From DAXETY01 sp051155755 (GTDB taxonomy: Bacteria; Desulfobacterota; Desulfobacteria; Desulfobacterales; SG8-13): a stretch of DNA of 64,000 bases. The notes below the pieces were generated by a model that was not told where the DNA came from, made no database searches, and saw only the letters and a list, made by a program, of their open reading frames with translations. Both the position numbers and the translations under genes were made by a program. Below, in pieces: positions 43,748 to 51,754 of this stretch. Position 1 is the stretch's first letter. Every line of letters starts with the position of its first letter. Where the stretch lies: contig DAXETY010000035.1 of the NCBI GenBank assembly GCA_051155755.1, positions 1 to 64,000 on the forward strand, read 5' to 3'.

Positions 43748-44716
43748 GTGACGCAATATCTTCCCTACATACTGCTGCTGGCAGGATTCGTGCTGCTGAT
43801 CAAGGGAGCCGATTTCCTGGTGGAAGGGTCCGTTTCCATAGCGCGTCGACTGAAAATTACCGATCTGGTCATCGGTCTGACCGTCGTGGCTTTCGGCACC
43901 TCGACGCCCGAACTGTTCGTCAACCTGGTCGCCGGCATTCGCGGAAACACCGCCCTGGCCGTAGGCAATGTGTTGGGGAGCAACATTGCCAACATTCTTC
44001 TGATTCTGGGGTTTGCAGCGGTCATTTACCCGCTGCGGGTCACACGCGAGATCATCCGGCGCGAGATCCCCTTCAGCCTCTTGGCGGTCATTGTACTGGG
44101 GCTGCTGGCCAACGACCGCCTGATCGATCTTTCTTTCGATTCGCAGTTGACGCGCAGTGACGGACTGGTGCTGCTTTGTTTTTTTGTTATTTTTCTTTAC
44201 TACAATTTTTCCCAGGCCAACGCCATTCAGGGGGTCGAGGCGCAAATTCCGGCCAAAGCCCACGGGCCGCTGCAGGCCGCTTTGATGGTTGTCGGAGGGC
44301 TGGCCGGGCTGACATTGGGCGGACGCTGGATTGTCGACGGCGCCATTTCCATTGCCACCGGCATCGGTTTGAGCGAAGAAGTGGTGGGCCTGTCGATTGT
44401 CGCCGTGGGCACCTCTCTGCCGGAACTGGCCACCTCGGCGGTGGCTGCCACCAAAAAGAAAGTCGACATCGCGGTGGGCAACGTGGTCGGATCCAACATT
44501 TTCAACATCTTTTTCGTTCTGGGCATCAGCGCAACGGTCCGACCGATTCCCTTTTCCCCGCAAAGCAACATCGATTTGTTCACCGTCATTTTCGCCAGCC
44601 TGCTGCTGTTTCTGTTCATGTTCAGCGGCCGTCGTCGCCGCGTCGATCGCTGGGAGGGGGTTGTGGCCCTGGTGTTTTATGTCGGCTACATCGCCTTTCG
44701 ACTGCTCGGCATCTAA
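43748..44716 (+). CDS. CaCA family calcium/sodium antiporter (YrbG-like)
   Basis: 322-residue inner-membrane exchanger with about ten hydrophobic helices in two inverted halves. Each half has the alpha-repeat signature: GTSTPELFVNLVAG with GNVLGSNIANILLILG at about residues 50-90, and GTSLPELATSAVAA with GNVVGSNIFNIFFVLG at about residues 216-256. The glutamates in the PEL motifs are the ion ligands of the family. The GTG start at 43748 is preceded by GAGGGG at short spacing. It directly follows amylosucrase by eight bases, so the two are probably cotranscribed even though the functions seem unrelated. CorA follows downstream. Confidence 0.92.
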   Translation: MTQYLPYILLLAGFVLLIKGADFLVEGSVSIARRLKITDLVIGLTVVAFGTSTPELFVNLVAGIRGNTALAVGNVLGSNIANILLILGFAAVIYPLRVTREIIRREIPFSLLAVIVLGLLANDRLIDLSFDSQLTRSDGLVLLCFFVIFLYYNFSQANAIQGVEAQIPAKAHGPLQAALMVVGGLAGLTLGGRWIVDGAISIATGIGLSEEVVGLSIVAVGTSLPELATSAVAATKKKVDIAVGNVVGSNIFNIFFVLGISATVRPIPFSPQSNIDLFTVIFASLLLFLFMFSGRRRRVDRWEGVVALVFYVGYIAFRLLGI

Positions 44717-44800
44717 ACGGACGAAAGCCGGGCGATCGGGCGGCGCCGCCGCGATGGACGGCGGTCATGCGAGGATTTGACATCCGCACGGTGCCACTGT

Positions 44801-45952
44801 ATGAATCCAACTGCGATGCCAAAAAAAACACCGAAAACGATTCCTTTGAAACAAGTCGCCCGCGGTGTCGGCCGGCTGACGCGGAGGCGGCCGCGGTTTA
44901 TCAAACGCCCGCCCAAAAAACCCGGCACCGCCCCCGGAACGCTGGTCCCTTCGGTTGAACGCCCTGCGGAAGCGCCGCGAATCCGGTGGATCGGCTATGA
45001 TGCCGAGCAACTGCAAGAACGCGAAATCCGGCACATCGAAGAGATTCTTCCCTTGTGGGAATCGCCCGCGGTTTCCTGGATCAATGTCGACGGACTCCAC
45101 GACGTGGCCCTGCTTGAAACGATCGGCCGCCATTTTCACATCCATCCGCTGACCCTGGAAGACATTGCCAATTCGGGCCATCGCCCCAAGGCCGAAGAGT
45201 TCGACGCGTATCTGTTTCTGGTGATCAAGATGCTCTACTACGACGAGGATCGACACCACATCGAGTCCGAACAGGTCAGTCTGGTTCTGGGGTCCAATTT
45301 TCTGGTTTCCCTCCAGGAACGGTCCGGTGACGTGTTCGACCCGGTGCGCGAGCGGCTGCAAAAAAGCAAGGGGCGGATTCGCCGGTCCGGATGCGATTAT
45401 CTCGCCTATGCCCTGGTCGATGCCGTCGTCGATCATTATTTTGTAGTTCTGGAAATTCTGGGCGACAAAATCGAACTGCTCGAAGATGCCCTGCTACAAG
45501 GTCCGGAACCGGAGACCCTGCAGCAGATCTACCAACTGAAACGGGAGCTGATCTTTTTTCGCAAGCAGGTCTGGCCGATTCGGGAGATGGTCAACCGCCT
45601 GGTGAAAGAAGATTCGGCTTTCATCGGCGATGCCGTCGATATCTTTTTCAATGACGTTTACGATCATACCATCCAGATTATCGACACCATCGAGTCCTAC
45701 CGGGACGTCCTCACGGGCCTGCTGGACGTCTATCTTTCCACCGTCAGCAACCGCATGAACGAAGTGATGAAAGTGCTCACCATTATTGCCACCATTTTCA
45801 TCCCACTCTCCTTTATTGCCGGTGTTTACGGTATGAATTTCGAATACATGCCCGAACTTCAATACCGCTGGGCCTACCCGGCCCTGTGGGGTGTCATTGT
45901 TGCCGTTTTCCTGGGAATGATCGCCTGGTTCAAACACAGGCGCTGGTTGTAG
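44801..45952 (+). CDS. corA: CorA magnesium/cobalt transporter
   Basis: About 383 residues. A large cytosolic domain has WINVDGLHDVALLETIGRHFHIHPLTLEDI and a long stalk helix (LVDAVVDHYFVVLEILGDKIELLEDALL). Two C-terminal membrane helices surround the signature YGMNFEYMPEL, with GMN at about residues 344-346. CorA forms pentameric magnesium channels. The first 50 residues are basic, lysine/proline-rich and unlike most CorA proteins. Possible starts are 44801 and 44816; no clear ribosome site is seen. It follows the CaCA antiporter by 84 bp on the same strand and precedes an exported hypothetical. Confidence 0.93.
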   Translation: MNPTAMPKKTPKTIPLKQVARGVGRLTRRRPRFIKRPPKKPGTAPGTLVPSVERPAEAPRIRWIGYDAEQLQEREIRHIEEILPLWESPAVSWINVDGLHDVALLETIGRHFHIHPLTLEDIANSGHRPKAEEFDAYLFLVIKMLYYDEDRHHIESEQVSLVLGSNFLVSLQERSGDVFDPVRERLQKSKGRIRRSGCDYLAYALVDAVVDHYFVVLEILGDKIELLEDALLQGPEPETLQQIYQLKRELIFFRKQVWPIREMVNRLVKEDSAFIGDAVDIFFNDVYDHTIQIIDTIESYRDVLTGLLDVYLSTVSNRMNEVMKVLTIIATIFIPLSFIAGVYGMNFEYMPELQYRWAYPALWGVIVAVFLGMIAWFKHRRWL

Positions 45953-46002
45953 CCGAATGGGAAACCGCCATTTTTGATGCCGGAATTCAGACGGAGAGGA
46001 CG

Positions 46003-46605
46003 ATGAAAAAACGGATTGTATGTTTATGGCTGATCCTTATCGGTTTTTCCGTGGCCATTCCATGGGTTTGGGCGGCTGTCGAAGCGCCCGCACCTTTCGG
46101 TTTCGTGCCGGGAAAGACCTCCTATGCGGCGGCCCTGGAGATGATCGACGCCCGCGGCTGGAAATCCGTGGAGTACGAAAAGCGTCAATTCAAAAAAATC
46201 GGGCGTGACGATCCCCGCAAAGGCAAGAACACCTTTCTGCTGGTCGATCCCCGCAAAATGGACGGCATCAAGCGGATCCTGCTGTTTTTCGATATCGACG
46301 CCACCCTGGACGCCGTAATGGTCGTCATCGACCCGAACCTTTTCGAGTCGGTGCTGGACGAGCTGAACGATAAATACACGCTGGTCGAAAAGCAGCTCGA
46401 GGGCAAAGATTTTTCCATGGATTACGATCACGTGCTGTTTCGGCAGGGGGACCACTACATCGAACTGCAGCGGTTAAGTGCGCATCACGTCCGGCTGGTC
46501 TACGTGGAGAAACTGCTCTACGAAAATTACCGGGATTTTCTGTTGAAGACCTATGAGCCGTTCCGGCACAAGCTCGTCAAGAAGGATTGGATGAAAGATC
46601 TGTAA
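46003..46605 (+). CDS. exported hypothetical protein
   Basis: 200-residue protein with a clear signal peptide (KKRIVCLWLILIGFSVAIPWVWA, cleavage near residue 23). The mature part is mixed alpha/beta with many lysines. Blocks are FGFVPGKTSYAAALEMIDARGWKS, KNTFLLVDPRKMDGIKRILLFFDIDATLDAVMVVID, VLDELNDKYTLVEKQ and VRLVYVEKLLYENY. The repeated strand-helix pattern resembles small periplasmic sensor-like folds, but no family is recognised. GGAGAGG precedes the ATG at 46003. It ends the plus-strand run after CorA and converges on ktrA across a palindromic spacer. Confidence 0.75.
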   Translation: MKKRIVCLWLILIGFSVAIPWVWAAVEAPAPFGFVPGKTSYAAALEMIDARGWKSVEYEKRQFKKIGRDDPRKGKNTFLLVDPRKMDGIKRILLFFDIDATLDAVMVVIDPNLFESVLDELNDKYTLVEKQLEGKDFSMDYDHVLFRQGDHYIELQRLSAHHVRLVYVEKLLYENYRDFLLKTYEPFRHKLVKKDWMKDL

Positions 46606-46608
46606 ACT

Positions 46609-46659
46609 CGCTGAGAATCCCGCCATGGCGGGATTCTCAGCGGGGAAATGGCCATTTCC
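46609..46659. terminator. two tandem perfect palindromes between convergent genes
   Basis: A 34-bp perfect palindrome at 46609-46642 has arm CGCTGAGAATCCCGCCA. One base later a 16-bp palindrome follows at 46644-46659 (GGAAATGGCCATTTCC). They fill the 63-bp gap between convergent genes. Neither is followed by a T-tract, so a bidirectional terminator is likely but not certain. Confidence 0.55.
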
Positions 46660-46668
46660 GGGCGGGCA

Positions 46669-47325
46669 CTACTTGAGTTCTTTGATCCGGTCCAGATCCT
46701 TGGATTTTCCGATGATCAGCAGGATGTCGCTGTCCTTGACCACAAAGTCCGCCGGCGGGATAATCTCGAATCGGTCGGGAACCAGCTGTTTGACGGCGAT
46801 CACGTAGACGCCGTAGCGTTTGCGCAGTTCGATCTCTTGCAGGGATTTTCCGATGAAAGAAGCCGGCGGATCGACCTGGATCAGGTTGTAGTCTTCCTCG
46901 AGGGGGAAAAAGTCGAGCACGTTGGGTCGGGTCCATCGCTTGGCCAGACGTGCGGCCATGTCTTTGCCGGGGCGAATCGTCTCGGAGGCTCCGATCCGCC
47001 TTAGAATATCGGCGTGGATATCGTCTTCGGCCTTGGCGACGACGTGGTTGATACCGAGTTCGCTCAGGTGATAGCAGATCAGAATGCTCATGCGGATGTT
47101 GGACCCTGCGCTGACCACGACGCGATCCATTTCCTCCAGGCCCAGACCTTTAAGCCGGTCGGCGTCGGTGGCATCCAGCTCGATGGCCGTCGTGCAATAG
47201 GGCTCCACCGCCTGGACCTTTTCATGGTTGCGCTCGATGACAACCACCTCGTTGCCGTTTTCGTAAAGGGACCGGGCCAGATAGTAGCCGAAGCTTCCGG
47301 CACCGATCACAGCAAACCGCTTCAT
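46669..47325 (-). CDS. ktrA: KtrA/TrkA-like potassium uptake regulator
   Basis: 218-residue cytosolic RCK protein gating the KtrB/TrkH pore. The TrkA-N domain begins at the very N terminus with the nucleotide motif VIGAGSFGYYLA, and VVVIERNHEKV gives the acidic end of the second strand. A TrkA-C domain lies at about residues 140-218 (FIGKSLQEIELRKRYGVYVIAV, LLIIGKSKDLDRIKEL). A single RCK unit is the KtrA rather than double TrkA layout. AAAGGAGCGG precedes the ATG. It follows ktrB by 11 bp. ATP/ADP gate the family, and c-di-AMP binding to the TrkA-C domain is known in Firmicutes. Confidence 0.93.
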   Translation of the reverse strand: MKRFAVIGAGSFGYYLARSLYENGNEVVVIERNHEKVQAVEPYCTTAIELDATDADRLKGLGLEEMDRVVVSAGSNIRMSILICYHLSELGINHVVAKAEDDIHADILRRIGASETIRPGKDMAARLAKRWTRPNVLDFFPLEEDYNLIQVDPPASFIGKSLQEIELRKRYGVYVIAVKQLVPDRFEIIPPADFVVKDSDILLIIGKSKDLDRIKELK

Positions 47326-47336
47326 TATCCGCTCCT

Positions 47337-48704
47337 TTAACCGATCATGAGGTTTTCTTCGGCATACGTGATGCCTCTGCGTGGTTCGGCCCCTGCGATG
47401 ATGTAGGTAAATACCGGTACGCCGATCCGGCCGATGACCATCACGGCGATGAGAATGGCTTTGCCGATCGGATTCAACAGGGGCGTCGCCCCCATAGACA
47501 AACCCACCGTGCCGAAGGCCGAGACGGTTTCGAACAAATAACCCAGAAACTGACGATGCCCCAGTGCCCCGCTGCCGTGGCCCGGATCGAATATCAGAAT
47601 CGCGAACAGCGCCGCGGCGATGATTCCGATGGACAACACGATCAGGGAAATACTGCGGTTGACGGTATCTTCGGGGAGGCTTTTTTGGAAAAGGTTGACC
47701 CGGGAATAGCGTTTGATTCGGCTCCAGGAATAGCCGGTCAGCACGGCCAGCGTGGTGGTCTTCAGGCCGCCGCCGCAGGAGCCCGGCGAGGCCCCGAAAA
47801 ACATCAGAAACATCATCAGGGTCAACGTGGCGCTGTTCAGCGATCCGATGTCAATCGTGTTGAAGCCGGCCGTTCGACAGGTGATGGACTGGAATATTGC
47901 GATCAGCATCCGGTGCGAGAGATCATACGGTTGCAAACGGCCGGATTCGGCGATGTAGAATATGATCGCACCGGCCCCCACCAGCACGCCGGAGGTGATC
48001 AGCACCGTTTTGGTTTGCACGGAAAACCGCGGTCGTTTCGAGCGGTGGGTCAGCCGGCGCCACAGTTCGTAAACGACCGGAAATCCCAGGCCGCCGAAGA
48101 CGATCAGTCCGCCGATGGTTCCATTCAATACCCAGGAAGCGCTTTCGTTGACAAAGCTGGTTTCGAACAGTGAGAATCCGGCATTGCAAAAGGACGACAC
48201 GGAATGAAACAGGGCCAGTTTCAGCGCGACCAGGGCGGGATGGGCACTCCACCAGTGGAAGAACAAAATCACTACGCCGGCGAGCTCGGCCACTGCCGTA
48301 AACAGGAAGATCGAACGCAGCAGGGCGTAGATGTCTTCCCGGGGTGTGTGGGAAAACACTTCCTGCATGGCCATGCGGTGTTGAAAAAAGACCTTTTTCC
48401 CGATGATCTGAAACAGGGTCACCGAAATGGTCATGATCCCCAGCCCGCCGATCTGGATCAGCACGAGCAGGACGCTGTGGCCGAAAGTCGAAAAATAGCT
48501 GCCGGTGTCCACCACGATCAATCCGGTGACGCAAACCGCGGAAGCGGACGTGAAAAGGGCGTCGATGGGCGCAATGTGACCGGAAACGGTTGCCGCCGGC
48601 AGCATCAGAATCCCCGCTCCCAGGGTGATGGCCGCAAGGTAGCTCAACAGCAGAAGGTTGGCCGGGTGCAACCGGCTCAGATGCCGCAGGATCCAGTCGT
48701 ACAT
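47337..48704 (-). CDS. ktrB: KtrB/TrkH family potassium transporter membrane subunit
   Basis: 455-residue ion-translocating subunit with four pore repeats. Filter-like segments are seen at SAVCVTGLIVVDTG, SSFCNAGFSLFE, TCRTAGFNTIDIG and SAFGTVGLSMGATP, each with the conserved glycine. The third-repeat gate loop PGSCGGGLKTTTLAV is typical of the family. Potassium uptake is driven by sodium or proton. AGGGA lies before ATG 48704. It forms an operon with ktrA and lies downstream of a CNNM gene on the same strand. Confidence 0.95.
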   Translation of the reverse strand: MYDWILRHLSRLHPANLLLLSYLAAITLGAGILMLPAATVSGHIAPIDALFTSASAVCVTGLIVVDTGSYFSTFGHSVLLVLIQIGGLGIMTISVTLFQIIGKKVFFQHRMAMQEVFSHTPREDIYALLRSIFLFTAVAELAGVVILFFHWWSAHPALVALKLALFHSVSSFCNAGFSLFETSFVNESASWVLNGTIGGLIVFGGLGFPVVYELWRRLTHRSKRPRFSVQTKTVLITSGVLVGAGAIIFYIAESGRLQPYDLSHRMLIAIFQSITCRTAGFNTIDIGSLNSATLTLMMFLMFFGASPGSCGGGLKTTTLAVLTGYSWSRIKRYSRVNLFQKSLPEDTVNRSISLIVLSIGIIAAALFAILIFDPGHGSGALGHRQFLGYLFETVSAFGTVGLSMGATPLLNPIGKAILIAVMVIGRIGVPVFTYIIAGAEPRRGITYAEENLMIG

Positions 48705-48794
48705 CCCGTGTCCCTATCACTTTAAACCGAAACCGGGCGATTCAAATTACAAGGTAATGCAAACCGCGCGCTCTTCGGGTAGATCGCAATCCGG

Positions 48795-50114
48795 TCACTC
48801 GGTGTGCGCAAAGGATTGCGTGAGCGTCAATCGGATGATGGCCGCCCTGCGCCCCCGCACTTCCACCACCTCGGCCGTGGCACCGGGAAGTTCGATGCGG
48901 TCGCCCACCGAAGGCAACCGCCCGGTCTGGGAAACCAGCAATCCGGAAAGCGTGTCGGCTGCTTCCTCTTCCAAGGCCAGCCCAAAGCGACGGCGAATGA
49001 CTTGAACCGGTGTTCCGCCGGATACCAGAAACTGGCCGGACCCGGCGGGAACGATGTCGGGCAGTTCGTCGTCGAACTCGTCCTCCACCGACCCGACCAA
49101 TGGTTCCAGAACGTTCTCCAGGGTTACCATGCCGGTGACCGTGCCGTGTTCGTCCACTGGAAACGCCATGTGATGATGGGTGGCCTGGAAGTGCCGCAGA
49201 AGCCGCCGGACCGGCATGGTCTCCGGAACGAAATGCGGTGCGCGCATCAGATTCGGCAGTGAAATTGCGGCATCGGGCGGCAGACCGACCAGGTCTTTGA
49301 CGTGCAGAACCCCCCGGACATGATCCATGGAACCCTCGCACACCGGATACCGGGAATGTCGGGTGTAGCGAATGCGGTCGAATATTTCCGACGGTGAAAG
49401 GCTGAATTCGAGAAACACCACGTCAATCCGCGGTACCATCACCTGGCGGCAGACCATCTCGTCGAATTCGAAGACGGCATTGATCAAACGTTGCTCCGAT
49501 CGGCTCAACTCCCCGTGGGCGTGGGCCTGCCGAATCAGCGTACGGATTTCTTCCTCGCTGTGCGGCACTTCGAAGGCGCCGGCACCGCTGACGCCGGTCA
49601 GACGCAGGAGCAAATCGGTCAAGCCGCTCAACAGCACTAGAAAGGGATACAGAAGGTAATAGAATCCTTTCAACGGTGCGGCACAGAACAGCAAAAGGGC
49701 TTCCGGGTTGCGCAGGGCGGCGATTTTCGGGGCCTGTTCACCCAGAACCAGATGCGCGGCGGTGATGGCGGCGAACGCAATGACAAATGCCAGGCCGTGT
49801 ACCCATGCCTCGGCATCGATGCCGAGGGCGTAGAGCAGCGGGCGCAGCAGATGCGCCACGGCCGGCTCTCCCATCCAGCCCAGACCGAGTGAGGCCATGG
49901 TAATACCCAGCTGGCAGGCCGAAAGCGAAGCTTCCAGGCGATCGGCAAGCCACATGGCAGTGCCGGCCATGGGCCGCTTGGCCTGTACCATGGCGCCCAA
50001 ACGACTGCGCCGCACTTTGACCAGGGCGAACTCGGCTGCCACGAAAAAACCGTTCAAGCCCACCATAACGAGGGCCAGGATGATTTTGAATCCATCATAC
50101 TGCCAACCTGCCAT
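48795..50114 (-). CDS. CNNM/CorC (HlyC) family protein, second member
   Basis: 439-residue protein. The CNNM/DUF21 membrane domain covers about residues 1-190 with GFFVAAEFALVKVRRSRL, GITMASLGLGWMGEPA and HLVLGEQAPKIAAL. A CBS pair lies at about 215-335 (YPVCEGSMDHVRGVLHVKDLV, MAFPVDEHGTVTGMVTLENVLE). A C-terminal CorC_HlyC domain spans about 350-430 (FLVSGGTPVQVIRRRFG, GDRIELPG). It is more like the YhdP/YtfL subgroup than the paralog at 17795. GAGG lies eight bases before the ATG. epmA ends 10 bp upstream and the two are surely cotranscribed. Confidence 0.92.
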   Translation of the reverse strand: MAGWQYDGFKIILALVMVGLNGFFVAAEFALVKVRRSRLGAMVQAKRPMAGTAMWLADRLEASLSACQLGITMASLGLGWMGEPAVAHLLRPLLYALGIDAEAWVHGLAFVIAFAAITAAHLVLGEQAPKIAALRNPEALLLFCAAPLKGFYYLLYPFLVLLSGLTDLLLRLTGVSGAGAFEVPHSEEEIRTLIRQAHAHGELSRSEQRLINAVFEFDEMVCRQVMVPRIDVVFLEFSLSPSEIFDRIRYTRHSRYPVCEGSMDHVRGVLHVKDLVGLPPDAAISLPNLMRAPHFVPETMPVRRLLRHFQATHHHMAFPVDEHGTVTGMVTLENVLEPLVGSVEDEFDDELPDIVPAGSGQFLVSGGTPVQVIRRRFGLALEEEAADTLSGLLVSQTGRLPSVGDRIELPGATAEVVEVRGRRAAIIRLTLTQSFAHTE

Positions 50115-50124
50115 AATTCAGACC

Positions 50125-51039
50125 TCAAAGCTCCTCGGGCGTGAATGCGACCACGGCGTCGATTTCCGCCGCATCGGCAAACAGCATCACCAGCCGGTCG
50201 ATGCCCATGGCATTGCCGACTGCCGGAGGCATGTGCGTCAGTTGCTCCAGGAACAAATCCGGCATGGGATAGAGGCGCTTGCCGGCATTTTTGCGCAGCG
50301 CAAGCTCACGTTCGAATCGACGGCGCTGCTCTGCGGCGTCGGTCAGTTCGGAATATGCGTTACAGAGCTCCAGACCGCCGATATACAATTCGAACCGTTC
50401 GACCAATGCCGGGTTGTCGGATTTCGGCCTTGCCAAAGATCCGCACGGGACCGGATAGTCATGTAGAAACACCGGCCGGGATATCCCGAGGCGGGGTTCG
50501 ATTTCCAATCCCAGTATTTCGTCGAATCGACCTGCCGCCAGCGCCCGCTGCATCGAAAAGGCCGCGAAACGCCGGAAGGCCTCTGCCACGGTTATTCGCT
50601 CCCAGGGGGGACTCAGGTCGATCCTGCATCCCTGATAGGAAAGGGTTTGGGAAATATCAAGCCCCCCCCGCAGGGCACCGATCAGTGATTCGCACTGATC
50701 CATCATGTCCAGATAGTCGTGGCCGGCGGTATACCATTCGAGCATTGTCATTTCGGGCAGATGGCGCCGGCCGCGTTCCCGATTGCGGAAACAGCGGCAA
50801 ATCTGAAAAATACGGGGATATCCGGCCGCCAGCAAGCGCTTCATGCACAATTCCGGTGATGGATGCAGGTACCAGTCGCCGGAAGGTTCGGCTTCGATAT
50901 GGGCCTCCGGCGCCGGCGCCGGAATGCGGAAGGGCGTTTCCACCTCCAGGTAATCGGCGGCGGAAAAATAGTTGCGGATTTCCCGGAGAATTGCGGCGCG
51001 CAGTTTCAGCGTTTTCTTCAAGGTGATCTGCCGGATCAT
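50125..51039 (-). CDS. epmA: elongation factor P beta-lysine ligase EpmA (PoxA/GenX)
   Basis: 304-residue class II lysyl-tRNA-synthetase-like enzyme lacking the tRNA-binding domain. It attaches (beta-)lysine to EF-P so that ribosomes pass polyproline stretches. Motif 2 is seen in RIFQICRCFRNRERGRRHLPEMTMLEWY, and motif 3 in VGNAMGIDRLVMLFAD at the C terminus. YLEVETPFRIPAPAPEAHIEA is the EpmA-type start of the core. ATG 51039 overlaps the USP stop (ATGA). efp and epmB are not within the window. A CNNM gene follows. EpmA is sometimes mis-annotated as LysS, but the length argues against that. Confidence 0.92.
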   Translation of the reverse strand: MIRQITLKKTLKLRAAILREIRNYFSAADYLEVETPFRIPAPAPEAHIEAEPSGDWYLHPSPELCMKRLLAAGYPRIFQICRCFRNRERGRRHLPEMTMLEWYTAGHDYLDMMDQCESLIGALRGGLDISQTLSYQGCRIDLSPPWERITVAEAFRRFAAFSMQRALAAGRFDEILGLEIEPRLGISRPVFLHDYPVPCGSLARPKSDNPALVERFELYIGGLELCNAYSELTDAAEQRRRFERELALRKNAGKRLYPMPDLFLEQLTHMPPAVGNAMGIDRLVMLFADAAEIDAVVAFTPEEL

Positions 51040-51446
51040 TTCACGAGCATCACCGGGCAGGAAGCCAGAATGCCGATTTTGTGGCTCAAGGTTCCCCACC
51101 CCCGGGTCGGGTCCCGGGGATCGATGCGATGGGACTGCATCACGATCAGATCGATATTCAGATTCTCTGCGGATTGCAGAATTTCAGCGGCCCGGGCTCC
51201 ATACACGATTTTCGGTTCGACTTTCGGCCCGGTGTCGTCGATGAATGCCAGCAGGGAATCCATGTCCCGGTGTGCTTGTCTTTCAAGCCGAAGGTAGAAG
51301 TCCTCGAACTCTTCAAAGGTGGTGTCGGCGATCACTTCGATGACGTGCAGCGGATAAACCGTATCCGTGGCCAGTCCGATGGCGATTTTCATCGCTTCTT
51401 CGCAGCGGCGGGATTCGTCCACGGGGACCAGAATGTTTCGAAACAT
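51036..51446 (-). CDS. universal stress protein UspA family
   Basis: 136-residue single-domain stress protein. It begins FRNILVPVDESRRCEEAM, the canonical UspA first strand, and ends ILASCPVMLVK. The nucleotide loop, normally G-x2-G-x9-G-S, is replaced by SHRIDPRDPTRGWGTLSHKI, so ATP binding is doubtful. AAGGAGC precedes the ATG at 51446. Its stop overlaps the epmA start, so it heads the unit USP-epmA-CNNM-ktrB-ktrA. Confidence 0.87.
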   Translation of the reverse strand: MFRNILVPVDESRRCEEAMKIAIGLATDTVYPLHVIEVIADTTFEEFEDFYLRLERQAHRDMDSLLAFIDDTGPKVEPKIVYGARAAEILQSAENLNIDLIVMQSHRIDPRDPTRGWGTLSHKIGILASCPVMLVK

Positions 51447-51754
51447 ACCGTGCTCCTTGTACTGAGCCAACTCGGATCGGGTTCGGCGCGTCTTCTTGGG
51501 AATTTGGATGGCTCGAAATTATCAGGGTCACTATAATGCAAATGCCGTTAAATACAAGCGCCTTTGATCAGCGAAACCAGCGTTCAGACCGTGTCCATCC
51601 GGAAATGACCCTTTTCGGTCCGGCCGATAAAACAGAAGCACTGCGTGTTTTGCGACTGGACTTGCAAAACGCCGCGGGATCGGATTCGGTAAAATTGCGC
51701 ATTCCTGATTGGGACACGCCACCGCGGCGCTTCCGCCTGGTGGTCGGCCGCCGG
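51447..51754. other. spacer between the nuo operon end and the USP unit
   Basis: 308 bp downstream of nuoN and upstream of the USP gene, both on the minus strand. It should hold the nuo terminator and the USP promoter. A GC-rich inverted stretch near 51725-51760 is a possible stem, but no T-tract terminator is clear. No gene is recognised. Confidence 0.4.
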
